NCBI GenBank assembly: GCA_963763215.1
Contig: CAVXNX010000016.1
Location: 128,263-192,262 of the forward strand
Length of the DNA stretch: 64,000 nucleotides
Origin: DASQZK01 sp963763215
GTDB lineage: Bacteria; Bacteroidota; Bacteroidia; Bacteroidales; GCA-2748055
Direction of reading: 5' to 3'
Shown here: positions 59,649 to 64,000 of the stretch, one piece after another
Numbering within the stretch: position 1 is the first letter of the stretch
Layout: every line of letters starts with the position of its first letter
Program-made: the position numbers and the translations under genes
Notes under the pieces: model-generated
The model's database searches: none
The model's input: the letters and a program-made list of their open reading frames with translations, nothing else
Told to the model about the DNA's origin: nothing

Positions 59649-60949
59649 AAAAATATATTGATTCCCTAAAAAAGCTTGAAAATCCAACATTCCAAGATAT
59701 AAGAAATGAGGCCTGGTTAAGTATCGCTCATTTGTCAAAGGAGAAACAAGATCAATTGTACGCTGAGTTAAACCATGGCGTAAATCTTTTAGATTCCCAT
59801 GAGCATTTATGCAAGTATCTTCATTCTTTTGGCAATATGCATGAAATCAGGATACACCAGGCACTGGATAATATCAAGAACAAAGTTCTTCTGCAAGAAG
59901 AATTTGACATTATAGACTGGGGATGTGGACAGGGCCTGGCTACAATTACTTTTTTGGATTACATAAAGAAACACAACTTAAAAACTTCAATACATGAAAT
60001 CATTCTTATAGAACCTTCAACGATGGCGCTGAAACGCGCCAGGTTGCATTTGGAGACATACCGGCATGCCCCTGCCATGATCAGGACCGTGAATAAATTC
60101 CTGGATGACGTGACCCTTAAAGATATTCAAACAGATGGTTTACGACCTGTCATCCATTTCTTCTCAAACATTCTTGATATTGAAGCAATCAACCTAAAAA
60201 AGCTGGCGGGAACATTAGATGCATCGATAATGCATGATAATATTATTGTATGTGTAGGGCCCCTAAATGCCAACAATAAACGCATCAACGCTTTCTATAA
60301 CTATTTCAATGTACCGCTGATTGCAAATCTTGAAGAACCTTTTTTTCGATATAACAACAATGAAAAGAAATGTACCTACAGGATAAAAGTTTACAAGCTC
60401 GAACCAAAATCCGGAGGCAACCTGGTACCAGTAGAATATTATCCCGCCGTGCAATTTCATGCTGGATATGAATTGGATTGTATAAGACAATTATATAAGC
60501 AACCCTCACGGAAGGAAGATGGACATATAGGGAATGTTTTAAAATATTTTTCAAGATATGATACCTCTGCCCCATTTGATATAGGAGCGAGTGTTTATGA
60601 AGATGTCCACCCCATTTTGGCTGTACTGAACAATATAATTACCAGGGGCCTACCAACCAAAGCCAGTCCTTTCATCGAGAGGACCTTGGCAGAAGCATTT
60701 GGTTATACCTCCGAACTTCATAAAATGGGAGAAATTTCATATCCCTTGCAAAAAGACAAATCATTTAGTGAATTAATTCCTTATCTGTCGGAAACACTCA
60801 GATCGAAAGAGAAACCTGAACTATCCACAATCAACAGGGATCATCTGCAGCTACTGCTATCACCAATAGGCATAGCCCGAATTCAGAAAACTATCCTTGA
60901 AGCAATCATTACCGGGAAACTGGATATGAATAAAAATTATGGAAAGTAA
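59645..60949 (+). CDS. Methyltransferase-like Rossmann protein (434 aa)
   Basis: Residues 85-230 form a class I methyltransferase-like Rossmann fold: FDIIDWGCGQGLATITFL (motif I at 91-97), IILIEPSTMALKRARLHL with an acidic residue at the end of strand 2, and VIHFFSNILDIEAINLKKLA. The second half (YRIKVYKLEPKSGGNLVPVE onward) has no known domain and ends in a helical part. Whether it binds S-adenosylmethionine or only keeps the fold is open. Both ends overlap neighbours: its ATG lies within the DUF1848 stop, and its stop (taatg) overlaps the helicase start. Confidence 0.82.
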   Translation: MKKYIDSLKKLENPTFQDIRNEAWLSIAHLSKEKQDQLYAELNHGVNLLDSHEHLCKYLHSFGNMHEIRIHQALDNIKNKVLLQEEFDIIDWGCGQGLATITFLDYIKKHNLKTSIHEIILIEPSTMALKRARLHLETYRHAPAMIRTVNKFLDDVTLKDIQTDGLRPVIHFFSNILDIEAINLKKLAGTLDASIMHDNIIVCVGPLNANNKRINAFYNYFNVPLIANLEEPFFRYNNNEKKCTYRIKVYKLEPKSGGNLVPVEYYPAVQFHAGYELDCIRQLYKQPSRKEDGHIGNVLKYFSRYDTSAPFDIGASVYEDVHPILAVLNNIITRGLPTKASPFIERTLAEAFGYTSELHKMGEISYPLQKDKSFSELIPYLSETLRSKEKPELSTINRDHLQLLLSPIGIARIQKTILEAIITGKLDMNKNYGK

Positions 60950-63900
60950 TGGTAAGAGAGCAGGATGTACCTTGTGCTGCAATGGCTTTCAAAGATCTTC
61001 AGGAGATGTTCTTTTACCTGACAAATCTTAGTAGTGATTACAATGAATATAGATTTCCAAAAATTGAACTGGAAATAGTATGTCCGCCGGAATTCACCGA
61101 TTCACCATTACACCTCGGCATTCAAGCACGTTCCAGGGCTCTTCCTATTCAACAGAAAAAAGAATATGATCTTGTTATAGATATAAGTCTTCTTGGGCTA
61201 ACTGATGAAGATAATAAAACCTTCAGCCATTTCAAATGCAGAAATAACTGTTATTTTAATCTGCGTTCATCTCGCAAAAACAAATCGCACAGGACCATTT
61301 ATACCTCTGACCGGATAAAGTACCAAGGATTGGTCACAAAGGACCAACAAGGTAACTATACTGAAATTAAAGAGACAAAAATTCAACTTCAGTATTTTCT
61401 TCAACTTCTTTTCAGAAAAATTGATTTTCGTCCCGGACAGCTTCCTATTTTACACAGGGCTCTTCAGAATAATGCCATTATCGGGTTACTTCCCACTGGC
61501 GGTGGCAAATCCCTAACCTATCAACTTGCTGCCATGCTGCAACCAGGAGTCACCCTGGTCATTGACCCGCTTAGTTCATTGATGAAAGATCAATATGACG
61601 GCCTTGTCAATTCCGGGATAGATATTTGTACCTATATAAATTCAACAGTATCCAACGAAGAGAAAAACTATAGGCAAACCTTGATGGAATCTTCTCGTGT
61701 GTTATTTGTTTTTCTTTCACCTGAAAGATTGGGAATTTACAAATTCAGGGAGAGGCTTAAGAACATGGCCGAATTGAATGTCTATTTCTCTTATGGCGTT
61801 ATCGATGAAGTGCATTGCGTATCAGAATGGGGGCATGATTTCAGGATCACCTACCTCCATTTAGGACGTAATTTATATAAATATGTAAAAGCAAAGAACG
61901 GGGTCATTTCATTATTCGGTTTAACGGCAACGGCATCTTTTGATGTTCTGGCCGATGTGGAACGGGAACTTTCTGGTGAGGGTGCTTTCGATCTAGATGC
62001 CGATACAATCGTTCGTTACGAGAACACTAACCGGGTGGAATTGCAATATAAAATAGAAAAAGTGGAACCGGAGTTTGAAGAGGATAAATATATTTGACCG
62101 GTATAATGAATTGGATCCATCGCTACCGAGAGCAATAAAATTGCCAGATAAAAAATTATATGAAAAAGCTAAAAGCGCCTTTTTGGCTGCTTATATAAGT
62201 AAATTGCCTTTCTATCTCAATGAAATACAATCCGATGATTCCATTAAACAGGATCATAAAATCTTTTGAAGAAAGACAAGTATTAAATAATGGCATCAAA
62301 CCAGAAGATTTAAAAATTGACTTAAATAATGATATTTTCTTAAAAAGAGATAATTATGAACATGCAGGAATCGTTTTTTGCCCACATAAGGATGACACTG
62401 GCATTTCGGTGAAACCAAATCGGAAAATGCTTTCTGAAAGTTTTCCTGATGTAGGTTCATTTTTTGGAAATGATGACACCAATTCATCGTTAAATAATCT
62501 TGAATTATTCAGGAACAACAAACAATCGATAATGGTTGCCACCAAAGCTTTTGGCATGGGTATCGATAAGCCGAACGTACGCTTTACAGTTAATTTAAAT
62601 TATTCGAGCTCTCTTGAAAGTTTTGTCCAGGAAGCAGGACGTGCCGGTAGAGATCAAAAAATGGCACTGGCGACCATTTTATTTTCATATTACAGGCTTG
62701 TAAGAATAAAGAAAGAATTCATTTCTCACGAAAATATTGTTTTAATATTAAAAAATAAGTGGTTTAAACATGAGGATCTGAACAAAATTCTTAATCACTA
62801 TAAGATAAAAATAGATCCACAATATTTAGATTATTACTCTCCAAACCTGGACATGGTGCGGATTTATTGCGATGAGAAAGGGAAAAAAATTGATGTTTTT
62901 CAATATAGTAAATGTAAGTCTGATTGCGAGAATTATGAAGGATGTGAGCTTTCAAAAACGGAGGATAAATACAGGGGATGGCACTTTGAAAGTGATCTCA
63001 AAAGAAAATTAGATCTTGATAGGAAATATTTATCCCAAAAAAATATTCAATATCAAAACAAGGATTATGAAACGGTAATTTATTTCCACAATAATAGCTT
63101 CAAAGGCGCTAACGAAGAAAAAAGATTTCTGCATGATCTTTTATATGTAAGGCAGGTTAGTCTCTTTACGGGGGATGATGTAGAAATAAGAAAGGATAAA
63201 CTTATTGCAAGAAATGGCTTTTTAGAAGCGCTTTTTGAGGTATATGAGGGATCGGAAGTTGTCATTTAAATTCCCTATACAGATGCTGACAAAGAGAAAA
63301 AAATCAAAGATGATAATGTAGATGTAGCCAAAGCTATATACCGAATGAGTTGTATCGGCCTAATCGTTGATTTCACCCAGGATTATGGTAATAAAAGGTA
63401 TAGGGTTGTTGCAATGAAGAAAAAAGATGGAGGATATTTTGAATCTCTGAAAAATTCTGCTGAAGGATCATACAACCGATAGAGCAGATGAAGAAATTCA
63501 GCGGGCTTATATTTATCCGTTCAAAAAAGAATCCGCAAATCCCCTTAAAAATGAGATCCACCGATGCCTTGCCTATTTAACTGAGTTCATCTATGATAAA
63601 ATATCCGTCAAGCGAAAAAGAGCTATCGACGACATGCGAAATTTTTGTCTGTCGGGTATTGATGAGTCAAAAGACTGGAAAGTCATCAATGAAGAGCTTA
63701 AGGATTATATATATTACTACTTCAATTCTAAATTTGCCAGAGATGATTATATTGCTGATAATGGCGAATCCTTCTCATTAACTGAAGATACCGAAAAGGG
63801 GTAAATCATCATCAGTAGAAATACTTTTAGAATACATGCGCGTTATTGATGATGACATTCTTGGCCCAAGTATCCCGATTGATAATGTAAAACATCTCCA

Positions 63901-64000
63901 GGGAGCCGTACGATTGATTCGCCGTTCACTGACAGATAAAATCCTGGTTCTTGCATTATTAAACGCTTTCTGTCTTTTATTTCTCAAGACAAAGAAAAAT
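60949..64000 (+). CDS. RecQ-like DEVH helicase, runs off the window (frameshifted)
   Basis: After an N-terminal 150 residues of unknown type, the SF2 helicase begins: FRPGQLPILHRALQNN, Walker A LPTGGGKS (about residue 181), DPLSSLMKDQ, SPERL, VIDEVHCVSEWGHDF, GLTATASF. The second lobe has FGMGIDKPNVRF and QEAGRAGRD, then a Cys cluster (CKSDCENYEGC). The frame changes near 62090, 62253, 63267 (a TAA), 63465 and 63800, but sensible coding continues to the last base (EILLEYMRVIDDDI, LQGAVRLIRRSLTDK). More than 1000 codons are present and the 3' end is outside. It is the last visible gene of the AlkB operon. The relation to the RecQ part of the 43687-48516 protein is only at the motif level. Confidence 0.85.

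Noticed and set aside
1..64000. Insertion sequence or prophage as the source of the repeats
   Set aside because: I found no transposase, integrase, RAYT or phage structural gene in any frame, so a mobile element cannot be named from this window.

Overview
The window looks like a chromosome segment from a member of the Bacteroidota, probably an environmental Bacteroidales- or Marinilabiliales-type organism. The grounds are a SusC/SusD pair, type IX secretion tail domains (type A on the GH30 protein, type B on the PKD-domain protein), secreted carbohydrate-active enzymes, A-rich start regions and several families of dispersed palindromes. I saw no rRNA, tRNA, CRISPR array, insertion sequence or phage structural gene.

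Layout: 0.2-1.2 kb is a 215-bp tandem array. 1.2-9 kb mixes short gene remnants with a few whole genes (a secreted protein and a beta-barrel protein, a histone-deacetylase-fold protein) and a 1.4-kb heptanucleotide satellite. 9-27 kb carries TfoX-like, PL8, UPF0182, GH30, SDR, GH2 and PKD/T9SS genes, most of them frameshifted. 27-30 kb is a tight minus-strand operon kaiC-kaiB-histidine kinase-response regulator. 30.7-33.8 kb is one 1053-codon gene of unknown function. 34.4-39.2 kb is a SusC/SusD pair. 39-51 kb holds a membrane protein, a HIT protein, two HNH nucleases, a 1609-residue exonuclease-RecQ-UvrD fusion and small uncharacterised genes. 51-57.5 kb is a decaying island: cut-down ketoacyl synthase, SNF2 and DUF262 genes, a CARF-like sigma-54 activator, HARE-HTH and HATPase pieces, and a TerB-like gene. 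58-64 kb is a four-gene overlapping operon AlkB-DUF1848-methyltransferase-like-RecQ-like helicase that runs off the end of the window.

The two most interesting functional units are the 58-64 kb operon, which looks like a nucleic-acid modification, repair or defence module, and the 40-50 kb nuclease/helicase group. The KaiBC operon has no KaiA but keeps two Walker A motifs, two catalytic Glu pairs and a Ser-Ser pair at the KaiC phosphorylation site.

Two cautions apply. Many otherwise complete genes (GH30, SDR, GH2, PKD, kinase, KaiC, SusC, SusD, the 3' helicase) carry one or more single-base frameshifts, often at homopolymers. Some or all of these may be sequencing errors rather than true pseudogenes. 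Other genes are clearly real remnants: they lack internal domains or end abruptly at palindromes or satellites. Function calls come from reading motifs, without database searches.
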